DNA of 64,000 nucleotides from Bog-473 sp963840245 (GTDB taxonomy: Bacteria; Actinomycetota; Acidimicrobiia; Acidimicrobiales; RAAP-2): positions 1 through 64,000 of the forward strand of contig CAWIYI010000020.1 of the NCBI GenBank assembly GCA_963840245.1, given 5' to 3'. This document shows positions 34,433 to 49,699 of this stretch, one piece after another. Below the pieces are notes generated by a model. The model saw only the letters and a list, made by a program, of their open reading frames with translations, searched no databases and was not told the origin of the DNA. Both the position numbers and the translations under genes were made by a program. The first letter of the stretch is position 1; every line of letters starts with the position of its first letter.

Positions 34433-35007
34433 ATGGCACCCAAGGCCCAGGGGGGCCGCACCCTCTGGCTCCTGCGCCACGCCAAGACGGTGGCGACCCG
34501 CCTGCGGGTGGCACGGACTTCGACCGCGTCCTGGCCCCGCGGGGCCGGCGGGACGCCACCGCCCTCGGCCGCCTGTTCGCCGGGCAGGGCGAGGGGCTGG
34601 GACCCGCCCTGAAGGGCGTCCCCCGGCCGCAGGTCGCACTGGTCTCACCCGCCGCCCGCACGGCGGCGACGGCAGAGCTCGTCCTGGCCGGCATGGCCGA
34701 TCCCCCGCAACGCCGTTTCGACGAGGCGCTCTACGGTGCCGACCCCGAGGAGGTGCTCGCCTTCGTCCGGTCTCTGCCCGACGGCGTCGCCGCCGCCATG
34801 GTGGTGGGCCACAACCCCACGGCGCACTCCCTCTCGCAGGGCCTGCTGTCCGCCCGCGACAAGAAGGGCCTCTCGGCCGCCGTCCGGCGCGGATTCCCCA
34901 CCTGCGCACTGGGCGTGTACGCCTTCCGCGTCGAGCACTGGGCCGACGTGGCGGCCGGGACGGCGACGCTGGTGGCCCTGCTGGGCCCGCCCTACGAGAA
35001 GTCCTAG
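34433..35007 (+). CDS. SixA-like histidine phosphatase, one-base frameshift
   Basis: Histidine phosphatase superfamily. The N-terminus reads MAPKAQGGRTLWLLRHAKTV with the catalytic RHG-type RHA. The C-terminal part holds AAAMVVGHNPTAHSLSQGLL with the second catalytic His. Between them one base is missing near 34496 (GTGGCGACCCG, expected GTGGCGGACCCG). Adding it gives 191 residues with the middle reading FDRVLAPRGRRDATALGRLF. The family dephosphorylates phosphohistidine proteins or small phosphoesters; the substrate here is unknown. Confidence 0.78.
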
Positions 35008-35034
35008 AGCCTTTCTGACCTGGAGGCGTCCGGC

Positions 35035-36219
35035 CTACGCCAGCGAGCGCAGGATGGCGGCGTCGCCCTGGCCGCCACCACCGCACAGGGCGACGGCTGC
35101 CGTGGCCGCACCGCGGCGGCGCAGCTCCAGCAGCGCGGTCAGCGCCAGCCGCGTGCCGGACATGCCGACGGGGTGTCCGAGCGCGATGGCGCCGCCGTTG
35201 ACGTTGACCTTGTCCTCGTCGATGCCCAGGTCGTCCACCGAGGCGAGGCCGACGGCGGCGAAGGCCTCGTTGATCTCGAAGAGGTCGATGGCAGCGAGGT
35301 CGACGCCGGCCTTCCCGGCCGCCTTGACGATCGCCCGCGACGGCTGGGTCAGCAGCGAATTGTCCGGCCCGGCCACCATGCCGTAGCCGACAATCTGGCC
35401 GAGCGGGGTGGCCCCGAGCTCCTTCGCCTTGGCCGCCGACATCACGACGACGGCGCACCCGCCGTCGGAGATCTGCGACGCGTTGCCCGCGGTGATGGTG
35501 CCGTTCTTGTCGAAGGCGGGCTTGAGCGCGCCGAGCGATTCCGCCGTCGTGCCCGGGCGCACGCCCTCGTCGGTGTCCACCAGGAGGGGGTCGCCCTTGC
35601 GCTGGGGAACCTGCACCGGGACGATCTCCTCGGCCAGGCGGCCTTCTTTGGCGGCCGCGGCGGCCTTCTCGTGGCTCGCCGCCGCGAACGCGTCCTGGCG
35701 CTCGCGGGAGATGCCGACCTTGGCGTTGTGCTGCTCGGTCGAGAGGCCCATGGCGATGTGGTCGAACGAGTCGGTCAGGCCGTCGTACATCATGGAGTCG
35801 ATCAGCTCGCCGTCACCGAGGCGGTAGCCGGCACGGGCCCCGGGCAACAGGTAGGGCGCCTGGGTCATCGACTCCATGCCGCCCGCCACCACGATGTCGG
35901 CGTCCCCGGCACGGATCATCTGGTCGGCCAGGTAGATGGTGTTGAGGCCGGAGAGGCACACCTTGTTGATGGTGTTGGCGGGGACCGTCATGGGAATGCC
36001 GCCCTTGACGGCGGCCTGGCGTGCCGTGATCTGGCCCTGGCCGGCCAGGATGACCTGGCCCATCAGCACGTAGTCCACCTGGTCCGGGGACACACCGGCC
36101 CGGGAGAGCGCCTCCGCGATGGCGAATCCCCCCAGGTCCATGGCCGTGAATCCAGCCAGTCCGCCAGAGAGCTTTCCGATCGGGGTGCGAGCCCCTGCGA
36201 CGATGACGGCCTCGGCCAT
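35035..36219 (-). CDS. Acetyl-CoA C-acetyltransferase (thiolase)
   Basis: Condenses two acetyl-CoA to acetoacetyl-CoA, or thiolysis in reverse. The protein has 394 residues. The acyl-accepting Cys is in NKVCLSGLNTIYLADQMI, the catalytic His in ALGHPVGMSGTRLALTALLE and the second Cys in AVALCGGGGQGDAA. It is divergent from ccr across 95 bp that carry the shared operator, so a biosynthetic (PhaA-like) role at the start of the ethylmalonyl-CoA pathway is favoured over beta-oxidation. Confidence 0.93.
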   Translation of the reverse strand: MAEAVIVAGARTPIGKLSGGLAGFTAMDLGGFAIAEALSRAGVSPDQVDYVLMGQVILAGQGQITARQAAVKGGIPMTVPANTINKVCLSGLNTIYLADQMIRAGDADIVVAGGMESMTQAPYLLPGARAGYRLGDGELIDSMMYDGLTDSFDHIAMGLSTEQHNAKVGISRERQDAFAAASHEKAAAAAKEGRLAEEIVPVQVPQRKGDPLLVDTDEGVRPGTTAESLGALKPAFDKNGTITAGNASQISDGGCAVVVMSAAKAKELGATPLGQIVGYGMVAGPDNSLLTQPSRAIVKAAGKAGVDLAAIDLFEINEAFAAVGLASVDDLGIDEDKVNVNGGAIALGHPVGMSGTRLALTALLELRRRGAATAAVALCGGGGQGDAAILRSLA

Positions 36220-36228
36220 TCCTGAACC

Positions 36229-36255
36229 TCCGCGTTCTCCGCGTTCTCCGCGTTC
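36229..36255. repeat. Three 9-bp tandem repeats at the thiolase ribosome site
   Basis: TCCGCGTTC occurs three times head to tail at 36229, 36238 and 36247. On the mRNA strand each unit is GAACGCGGA, and the copy nearest the start codon supplies GCGGAGG, the likely Shine-Dalgarno. Confidence 0.8.
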
Positions 36256-36267
36256 CCGCCGGTCTGG

Positions 36268-36281
36268 TTACCGGTCGGAAA
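36268..36281. promoter_or_regulatory. Palindromic operator, one-mismatch copy, in the thiolase/ccr divergent promoter
   Basis: TTACCGGTCGGAAA differs by one base from the perfect palindrome at 30834-30847. It lies 48 bp from the thiolase start and 33 bp from the ccr start, so it could control both. Confidence 0.6.
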
Positions 36282-36314
36282 CTGCATCTTACGGGCCAAC
36301 TATCGTCGGGTCAC

Positions 36315-37655
36315 ATGAGCGACATCCTCAGTGCTGTCCTGGCCGGCGCCCCCGCCGCTGAGCTGGCCGGACTCGACATGCCCGCCTCCTACCGGGCTGC
36401 CCTGGTCAAGCGGAGCGAGACAACCATGTTCGACGGCATGGAGTCGGCCGACAAGGACCCCCGCCTGTCCCTCCACGTCGAGGACGTGCCACTGCCCGAG
36501 CTGGCCCCCGATGAGGCCTACGTGGCGGTGATGGCCTCCTCGATCAACTTCAACACCGTCTGGACCTCCATCTTCGAGCCGCTGCCCACCTTCGGCTTCC
36601 TCGACCGCCTGGGCAAGGAGGGGCCGTGGGCGGCCCGCCACGCGCTCGACTACCACGTCGTCGGCTCGGATGCCGCCGGCGTCGTGCTGCGCACGGGCTC
36701 GTTGGTGCGCAACTGGAAGGTGGGCGACAAGGTCACCGTCCACTGCAACTACGTCGACGACCAGGACCCGTCGGCCCACGACGACTCCATGCTGGCGGCG
36801 AACCAGCGCATCTGGGGCTTCGAGTCCAACTTCGGCGGACTGGCCGACATCACCGTGGTCAAGGCCAACCAGCTCATGCCCAAGCCGGCCCACCTCAGCT
36901 GGGAGGAGGCGGCCATCAACGCGCTGTGCAACTCCACCGCCTACCGCATGCTGGTCTCCCCCAACGGGGCCCGCATGACCCAGGACGACAAGGTGCTCGT
37001 GTGGGGGGCCAGCGGGGGGCTGGGCAGCTACGCCGTGCAGCACGTGCTCAACGGAGGCGGCACGCCGATCGGCGTCGTGTCCTCGCCCGAGAAGGTGAAG
37101 CTCCTCAACGATCTCGGCGTCGAGGCCGTGATCGACCGCAAGGCGGCGAACTACCGCTTCTGGTCGGACGAACACACCCAGGACGAGTCCGAGTGGCGTC
37201 GCTTCGGCAAGGACATCCGCGGGTTGGTGGGCTCCGAGCCCGAGATCGTCTTCGAGCACCCGGGCCGCCAGACGATGGGCGCGTCGGTGTTCGCCTGCAA
37301 GCGGGCGGGGACGATCGTCACCTGCGCCGCCACGTCCGGCTACATGATCGAGTACGACAATCGGCATCTGTGGATGAAGCTCAAGACGATCAAGGGCTCG
37401 CACTTCGCCAACTACCGCGAGGCGTGGGACGCCAACCAGCTCGTCTGCGAGGGCAAGGTGCTCCCGCCGCTCTCCGCCGTCTACCCGCTCACGCAGGTCG
37501 GTGAGGCGGCCTACCAGGTGCACCACAACCTGCACGAGGGAAAGATCGGCGTGCTGTGCCTGGCGCCCGGGGAGGGGCTCGGCATCGACGACCCCGAACT
37601 GCGGGCCAAGGTCGGCGAGGATCGCATCACACTGTTCCGGAGGCACGGCGCGTGA
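36315..37655 (+). CDS. ccr: Crotonyl-CoA carboxylase/reductase
   Basis: NADPH-dependent reductive carboxylation of crotonyl-CoA to ethylmalonyl-CoA, the signature enzyme of the ethylmalonyl-CoA pathway. The protein has 446 residues. It is an MDR-family protein with the Ccr-specific N-terminus and ASSINFNTVWTSIFEPLPTF, then HVVGSDAAGVVLRTG, SAHDDSMLAANQRIWGFESN and FGGLADITVVKANQLMPKP. The cofactor loop is VLVWGASGGLGSYAVQHVLN. FEHPGRQTMGASVFACKRAG and HLWMKLKTIKGSHFANYREA are typical Ccr. The start is at 36315, and the gene overlaps the epimerase gene by GTGA. Confidence 0.95.
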   Translation: MSDILSAVLAGAPAAELAGLDMPASYRAALVKRSETTMFDGMESADKDPRLSLHVEDVPLPELAPDEAYVAVMASSINFNTVWTSIFEPLPTFGFLDRLGKEGPWAARHALDYHVVGSDAAGVVLRTGSLVRNWKVGDKVTVHCNYVDDQDPSAHDDSMLAANQRIWGFESNFGGLADITVVKANQLMPKPAHLSWEEAAINALCNSTAYRMLVSPNGARMTQDDKVLVWGASGGLGSYAVQHVLNGGGTPIGVVSSPEKVKLLNDLGVEAVIDRKAANYRFWSDEHTQDESEWRRFGKDIRGLVGSEPEIVFEHPGRQTMGASVFACKRAGTIVTCAATSGYMIEYDNRHLWMKLKTIKGSHFANYREAWDANQLVCEGKVLPPLSAVYPLTQVGEAAYQVHHNLHEGKIGVLCLAPGEGLGIDDPELRAKVGEDRITLFRRHGA

Positions 37656-38062
37656 GCGACTCCCTGCTCACCGAGATCGACCACGTCGCCATCGCCGTCA
37701 ACGACCTCGAGGCCGCCATCGCCTGGTACGCCGAGGTCTTCGGCGCCACGGTCGACCACCGCGAGCGCGTCGAGTCCGACGGCGTCGAGGAGGCGCTGCT
37801 GAAGGTGGCCGACTCCTACGTGCAGCTGCTCACCCCGATCAGCGACGACTCCCCCGTGGCCAAGTACCTCGCCAACAAGGGCGAGGGCCTGCACCACATC
37901 GGCTACCGGGTCGACGACTGCGGCGTCGCCCTCCAGGCGATCAAGGACGCCGGCGGCCGGGTGATCGACGAGGCGCCGCGTCCGGGATCACGTGGGACCA
38001 CGGTGGCCTTCGTGCACCCCAAGACGTCGTTCGGCACGCTGATCGAGCTGGTCCAGGAGTAG
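37652..38062 (+). CDS. epi: Methylmalonyl-CoA/ethylmalonyl-CoA epimerase (VOC family)
   Basis: A 136-residue VOC-fold protein with GTG start overlapping the ccr stop. Two beta-alpha-beta-beta-beta units are visible: IDHVAIAVNDLEAAIAWYAE and LHHIGYRVDDCGVALQAIKD. The metal ligands are His in IDHVAI, His in LHHIGY and the final Glu of GTLIELVQE. In the ethylmalonyl-CoA pathway one epimerase serves both ethyl- and methylmalonyl-CoA. Coupling to ccr supports that role. Confidence 0.93.
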   Translation: MSDSLLTEIDHVAIAVNDLEAAIAWYAEVFGATVDHRERVESDGVEEALLKVADSYVQLLTPISDDSPVAKYLANKGEGLHHIGYRVDDCGVALQAIKDAGGRVIDEAPRPGSRGTTVAFVHPKTSFGTLIELVQE

Positions 38063-38368
38063 CCCGGAGCTTGGGCTCCGTCGTCTCGGGGGAGCCTGGC
38101 TGTCGGAGCGAGGCGGATATGTTCCGGGCGGATGGGAGGCGGAGGCTCACCCCCTGAATCCGCCGGATGTGTTCCGGCACTCTAAACGAACTCGTTGATA
38201 GTTTTCGGAACATCGCCCGGGTGCTGAGTCCCTGAGCCGGGCGGGAGCGCTCAGCCCGCCGGGCTCGACCGACACCACCGGCCCCGGGGTTGGCACCGCC
38301 ACCTCCACCCGACCACCCACACGCCGCCTCCGGCACTCGCCGGCTCCGGCACTCCTCTGGGACACGGA
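38063..38368. other. 306-bp convergent intergenic region with repeats
   Basis: Lies between the 3' ends of epi (+) and cysNC (-). It contains two 14-bp copies of CGGATRTGTTCCGG (38114-38127 and 38164-38177), inverted-repeat element copy B, and a GCCGG-AG-CCGGC hairpin (38340-38351). No convincing gene was seen. Confidence 0.7.
38164..38221. repeat. Inverted-repeat element, copy B
   Basis: The core 38179-38211 matches copy A at 25721-25753 in 27 of 33 positions and is followed by GCCCGGG. Here the core is bracketed by an imperfect inverted repeat: GATGTGTTCCG (38167-38177) and CGGAACATC (38206-38214). A nested palindrome AACGA-AC-TCGTT is also present. It sits between two gene ends, so a promoter role is unlikely for this copy. 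Confidence 0.7.
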
Positions 38369-40228
38369 CTAGCGCAGGAGGTCTTCCAACAGGCCGAGCA
38401 CCAGGGAGATCCGCTCGGGCAGGGACCCCGAACCGGAGCCGAGCACCAGGTCGGGGCGGACCGGCACCTCGTAGGGCGAGTCGATGCCGGTGAAGCCGGG
38501 GAGCTGCCCGGCCCGGGCCCGGGCGTAGAGGCCCTTGGGGTCACGCCGCTCGCACTCCTCGATGGACGTGTCGACGAAGATCTCGGCGAAGGTGAGCCCC
38601 GCCTGTTCGTGCAAGGCGCGGATGAGCCCGCGGTCCTCCTCGAACGGGCAGATCAGGGCGATGAGCGCCAGCGAACCCGCCTCTGCGAACATGGCGGCCA
38701 CTTCGCCGGCCCGGCGGACGTTCTCGGTGCGGTCGCGGTCGGAGAAGCCCAGGTCGGCGTTCAGCCCGTGGCGCAGATTGTCCCCGTCGAGCAGGAAGGC
38801 AGGCCGGCCGCTGCGCACGAAGGCCTCCTCCACCCCGGCGGCCAGCGTCGACTTGCCCGCCCCGGACAAGCCGGTGAACAGCAGCGTCGCCCCCTCCGTC
38901 CCCAGTGCGGCGAAGCGGTCCACCCGCGACAGCCGCCCGTCGTGGCGCACCACGTTGGGACTGGCGTGCGCGGTGGCGATGACCCGGATGACGCCGGCGC
39001 CCACGGTGGCGTTGGTGGTCGGGTCGATGATGATGAAGCTGCCGGTGGAGCGGTTGGTCGTGTAGTCGTCCACCAGCAGCGGCTCGGTGCAGCGGAACGT
39101 CACCCGACCGACCTCGTTGAGGTCGAGGGCCGCCGCGGCCTCGTCGCGGTGCAGCCCGTTGATGTCGAGCCGGTAGTGCAGGGACTGCGCCGTCGCCCGC
39201 ACCGTCCGCGTGCTGTGCTTGAGCAGGAGGGGGCGGCCCTCGGCCAGGGAGGAGCGCTCGTCCATCCAGCACACGGTCGCCTCGATCTCGTGCGACACCG
39301 TCGGGCGGTTGTTGGGCCGGCAGAGGATGTCACCACGGGAGACGGCGATGTCGTCGGCCAGCGTGATGACCACCGCCATGGGCGGGTACGCCTCGGCCAC
39401 CTCGCCATCAGCGGTGAGGATGGCGTCGATGCGTGACGACGTGCCCGTCGGCATGACGAGCACGTCGTCGCCGGGCCGCAGGACCCCGCTGGCCACCGTG
39501 CCCGCGAAGCCCCGGAAGTCCGGGTTCTCGGCGCTCTGGCTCCGGATGACGTACTGCACCGGGAAGCGGGGGTCGATGAAGTTCTCGTCACTGCCGATGT
39601 AGACCGACTCCAGGTGGTTCAGCAGCGGTGAGCCGTCGTACCACCACATGTGCTCCGAGCGCTGCACGACGTTGTCACCGCGGAGGGCCGAGATGGGAAT
39701 GAAGGTGATGTCGTGCACATTCAGCCGCGCCGCGAACTCCATGAAGTCGGACTTGATCTGCTCGTAGCGCCCCTGGTCCCAGTCGACCAGGTCCATCTTG
39801 TTGACGCACACGACCATGTGCGGCACGCCGAGCATGGAGGAGAGGAAGGCGTGCCGTCGTGTCTGCTCGATCACCCCTTTGCGGGCGTCGATCAGGATGA
39901 GGGCCACGTGCGCGTTGGACGCCCCGGTGACCATGTTGCGCGTGTACTCGGTGTGCCCGGGGGTGTCGGCGATGATGAACTTGCGCTTGGGCGTGGCGAA
40001 GTAGCGGTAGGCCACGTCGATGGTGATGCCCTGTTCCCGCTCGGCGCGCAGCCCGTCGGTCAGCAGCGCCAGGTCCGTCTCGATCCCGCCCCGCTGCTCG
40101 CTGGTGCGGCGGATCGCCTCGAGCTGGTCCTCGAAGATCCCCTTGGCGTCGTAGAGGAGGCGCCCGATCAGCGTGGACTTGCCGTCGTCCACCGAGCCGG
40201 CCGTGGCCAGGCGCAGGAGCTCCGTCAC
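38369..40228 (-). CDS. cysNC: Bifunctional sulfate adenylyltransferase large subunit / adenylylsulfate kinase
   Basis: A 619-residue fusion. The N-terminal GTPase of ATP sulfurylase (about 1-420) has AGSVDDGKSTLIGRLLYDAK, ADTPGHTEYTRNMVTGASNA and VCVNKMDLVDW. The C-terminal APS kinase (about 440-619) has FTGLSGAGKSTLAAGVEEAF, LLDGDNLRHGLNADLGFSDR and FVDTSIEECERRDPKGLYAR. Together with CysD it makes PAPS. The GTG start overlaps the cysD stop by one base. Confidence 0.96.
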   Translation of the reverse strand: MTELLRLATAGSVDDGKSTLIGRLLYDAKGIFEDQLEAIRRTSEQRGGIETDLALLTDGLRAEREQGITIDVAYRYFATPKRKFIIADTPGHTEYTRNMVTGASNAHVALILIDARKGVIEQTRRHAFLSSMLGVPHMVVCVNKMDLVDWDQGRYEQIKSDFMEFAARLNVHDITFIPISALRGDNVVQRSEHMWWYDGSPLLNHLESVYIGSDENFIDPRFPVQYVIRSQSAENPDFRGFAGTVASGVLRPGDDVLVMPTGTSSRIDAILTADGEVAEAYPPMAVVITLADDIAVSRGDILCRPNNRPTVSHEIEATVCWMDERSSLAEGRPLLLKHSTRTVRATAQSLHYRLDINGLHRDEAAAALDLNEVGRVTFRCTEPLLVDDYTTNRSTGSFIIIDPTTNATVGAGVIRVIATAHASPNVVRHDGRLSRVDRFAALGTEGATLLFTGLSGAGKSTLAAGVEEAFVRSGRPAFLLDGDNLRHGLNADLGFSDRDRTENVRRAGEVAAMFAEAGSLALIALICPFEEDRGLIRALHEQAGLTFAEIFVDTSIEECERRDPKGLYARARAGQLPGFTGIDSPYEVPVRPDLVLGSGSGSLPERISLVLGLLEDLLR

Positions 40229-41196
40229 TAGAAGTACCCCTCGCGCTTGCGGTCCTCCATGCCGGCCTCGGAGATCCGGTCGTCGGCCCGGGTGGCGCCC
40301 CGCTCGGTCAGTCGGGTGCCCGCCACCTCGGCAATGACGAGGTCGAGGGTCTCGGCCATGGACTCGACGCAGCCCGTGCAGTCGGCGTCGCCCACCGTCC
40401 GGAAGCGCACCATGGTCTCGAAGACCGGATCCCCCTCCGCCGGAGCGAGGTGCTCGGTGACGGCCATGAGCATCCCGTCACGCTGGAACACCCGACGCCG
40501 GTGGGCGTAGTAGATCGGCGGGACGTCGATCTCCTCGTCCCGGATGTAGTTCCACACGTCGAGCTCGGTCCAGTTCGACAGGGGGAAGACACGGATGTGC
40601 TCGCCCTTGTTGTGCCGGGCGTTGTAGAGGTTCCACAGCTCCGGACGCTGCTTCTTGGGATCCCACTGGCCGAACTCGTCGCGGAAGCTGAAGACCCGCT
40701 CCTTGGCCCTGGCCTTCTCCTCGTCACGGCGGGCCCCGCCGAAGACGGCGTCGTGGCGCCCCTCCGCGATGGCCCGCAGGAGCGTCGCCGTCTGCAGCCG
40801 GTTGCGCGTGGCCCCCGGCGACGTGTCCTCCACGATCCGGCCGGCGTCGATGTCGTCCTGCACCCGCGCCACCACCAGGCGGACGCCGAGGTCCTCGGCG
40901 TGGCGGTCGCGGAACGCGAGCACCTCGTCGAAGTTGCGCCCGGTGTCCACGTGCAGGACGGGGAAGGGCACGGGGGCCGGCCAGAAGGCCTTGCGCGCCA
41001 GGTGCAGCATGACGATGGAGTCCTTGCCGCCCGAGAACATGAGCGTCGGGCGCTCGAACTCGGCCGCCACCTCGCGGAAGACGTGGATCGACTGGGCCTC
41101 GAGGGCCCGGAGATGCGGCAGGCGGTAATGGCCCGATCCGGCCGGCGCCACGCCGTCCGGACCCCCGGAGTCAGCCACCGTGCGCGGTGTCGCCAA
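40228..41196 (-). CDS. cysD: Sulfate adenylyltransferase small subunit
   Basis: PP-loop ATP pyrophosphatase that adenylates sulfate, driven by CysN GTP hydrolysis. The protein has 322 residues. The PP-loop LMFSGGKDSIVMLHLARKAF is near residue 53. FPLSNWTELDVWNYIRDEEI and the C-terminal RLTERGATRADDRISEAGME are family motifs. Start at TTG 41196, supported by AAGGAGAGG 5 nt upstream; ATG alternatives would truncate the protein. It follows rpoC by 42 bp. Confidence 0.95.
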   Translation of the reverse strand: MATPRTVADSGGPDGVAPAGSGHYRLPHLRALEAQSIHVFREVAAEFERPTLMFSGGKDSIVMLHLARKAFWPAPVPFPVLHVDTGRNFDEVLAFRDRHAEDLGVRLVVARVQDDIDAGRIVEDTSPGATRNRLQTATLLRAIAEGRHDAVFGGARRDEEKARAKERVFSFRDEFGQWDPKKQRPELWNLYNARHNKGEHIRVFPLSNWTELDVWNYIRDEEIDVPPIYYAHRRRVFQRDGMLMAVTEHLAPAEGDPVFETMVRFRTVGDADCTGCVESMAETLDLVIAEVAGTRLTERGATRADDRISEAGMEDRKREGYF

Positions 41197-41213
41197 CGGA
41201 CCCTCTCCTTCGT

Positions 41214-41237
41214 CTTCCCCCGCTCAAGGGGAGAAAG
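41214..41237 (-). terminator. Weak hairpin between rpoC and cysD
   Basis: On the minus strand CTCCCC and GGGGGAAG can pair around TTGAGC directly after the rpoC stop. The stem is short with a bulge and there is no U-run. It may only attenuate readthrough into cysD. Confidence 0.3.
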
Positions 41238-41238
41238 T

Positions 41239-48917
<7,679 letters not shown>

Positions 48918-49068
48918 CGGTCAACTCCTCCCAGGAGAAAAGCGGCGGGTGCGGGCGGGACGGCGAATGGGACGGACGAGGACGGGACGGCGGATCAGGG
49001 CTTCGAGGGCGCGTGCCGACACCCGGGAATTACGCAATCGAAGACAGGGAGACGCACGGCAACCCGGC

Positions 49069-49097
49069 ATCTTATCGTGGGGCGTGCCTGGATACAA
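49069..49097 (-). promoter_or_regulatory. Promoter of rpoB-rpoC
   Basis: -35 TTGTAT (49092-49097), 17-bp spacer, -10 TAAGAT (49069-49074) on the minus strand. Confidence 0.65.
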
Positions 49098-49195
49098 CCC
49101 CTTGGCCGCGTCGACCTGACGGGCAGCGGCGCCCGGGGTTCACGACAGGGTAAAGGTGCCCTCCCCCTCAGTCAAGGGTCCAGGTCAGAGGGCCA

Positions 49196-49214
49196 GGTGG
49201 CAGCGGGTGCCACC
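49196..49214 (-). terminator. Hairpin downstream of rplL
   Basis: GGTGGCA and TGCCACC form a perfect 7-bp stem around a 5-nt loop, 15 bp after the rplL stop on the minus strand. There is no U-run. It may be an attenuator or RNA-processing site between rplL and rpoB. Confidence 0.4.
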
Positions 49215-49229
49215 CGGCCCCGACCGGGA

Positions 49230-49622
49230 CTACTTGACCTCGACGCTGGCCCCGGCACCCTCGAGGGCGGCCTTGGCCTTGTCGGCGTCATCCTTGTTCG
49301 CCTTCTCCAGGACCGCCTTGGGGGCGGCCTCGACCAGGTCCTTGGCCTCCTTGAGGCCGAGGCTGGTGAGGGCGCGCACCTCCTTGATGACCTGGATCTT
49401 CTTGTCGCCGGCGTCGGTCAGGATGACGTCGAACTCGGACTTCTCCTCGTCGCCGGCACCGGCGTCGCCGCCGGCCACCGGAGCGGCCGCGGCAGCCACG
49501 GCCACGGGGGCCGCCGCCGTCACGCCGAAGCGCTCTTCGAAGTCCTTCAACAGCTCGCTCAGCTGGATCACCGAGAGCTCGGCGATCCCGTCGAGGATCT
49601 CTTCTTTGGTCAGGGTTGCCAT
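49230..49622 (-). CDS. rplL: 50S ribosomal protein L7/L12
   Basis: Stalk protein recruiting translational GTPases. The protein has 130 residues: N-terminal dimerisation domain (EEILDGIAELSVIQLSELLK), Ala/Val hinge (PVAVAAAAAPVAGGDAGAG) and C-terminal domain (KIQVIKEVRALTSLGLKEAK, DLVEAAPKAVLEKANKDDAD). Normal length. Confidence 0.97.
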   Translation of the reverse strand: MATLTKEEILDGIAELSVIQLSELLKDFEERFGVTAAAPVAVAAAAAPVAGGDAGAGDEEKSEFDVILTDAGDKKIQVIKEVRALTSLGLKEAKDLVEAAPKAVLEKANKDDADKAKAALEGAGASVEVK

Positions 49623-49699
49623 CTGCCTGGCCTTCCTTTCTTTGCTTCGGTCTTGTTGGTTCGGTGCGGTGCGGTGCGGTGCGGAAATGCGATCTCGGG

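Larger units (their letters stand above)
48918..49229. other. 312-bp rplL-rpoB intergenic region
   Basis: Contains a hairpin after rplL (49196-49214), a sigma-70-like promoter for rpoB (49069-49097) and a leader of about 150 nt with the rpoB ribosome site. This is the usual site of rplKAJL/rpoBC uncoupling. No gene was seen. Confidence 0.7.

Noticed and set aside
34310..35458. A 382-codon minus-strand frame across the lysC 3' end, the SixA-like gene and the thiolase 3' end
   Set aside because: It is antisense to lysC and to the SixA-like gene and out of frame with the thiolase gene. The peptide is Arg/Gly-rich without motifs.
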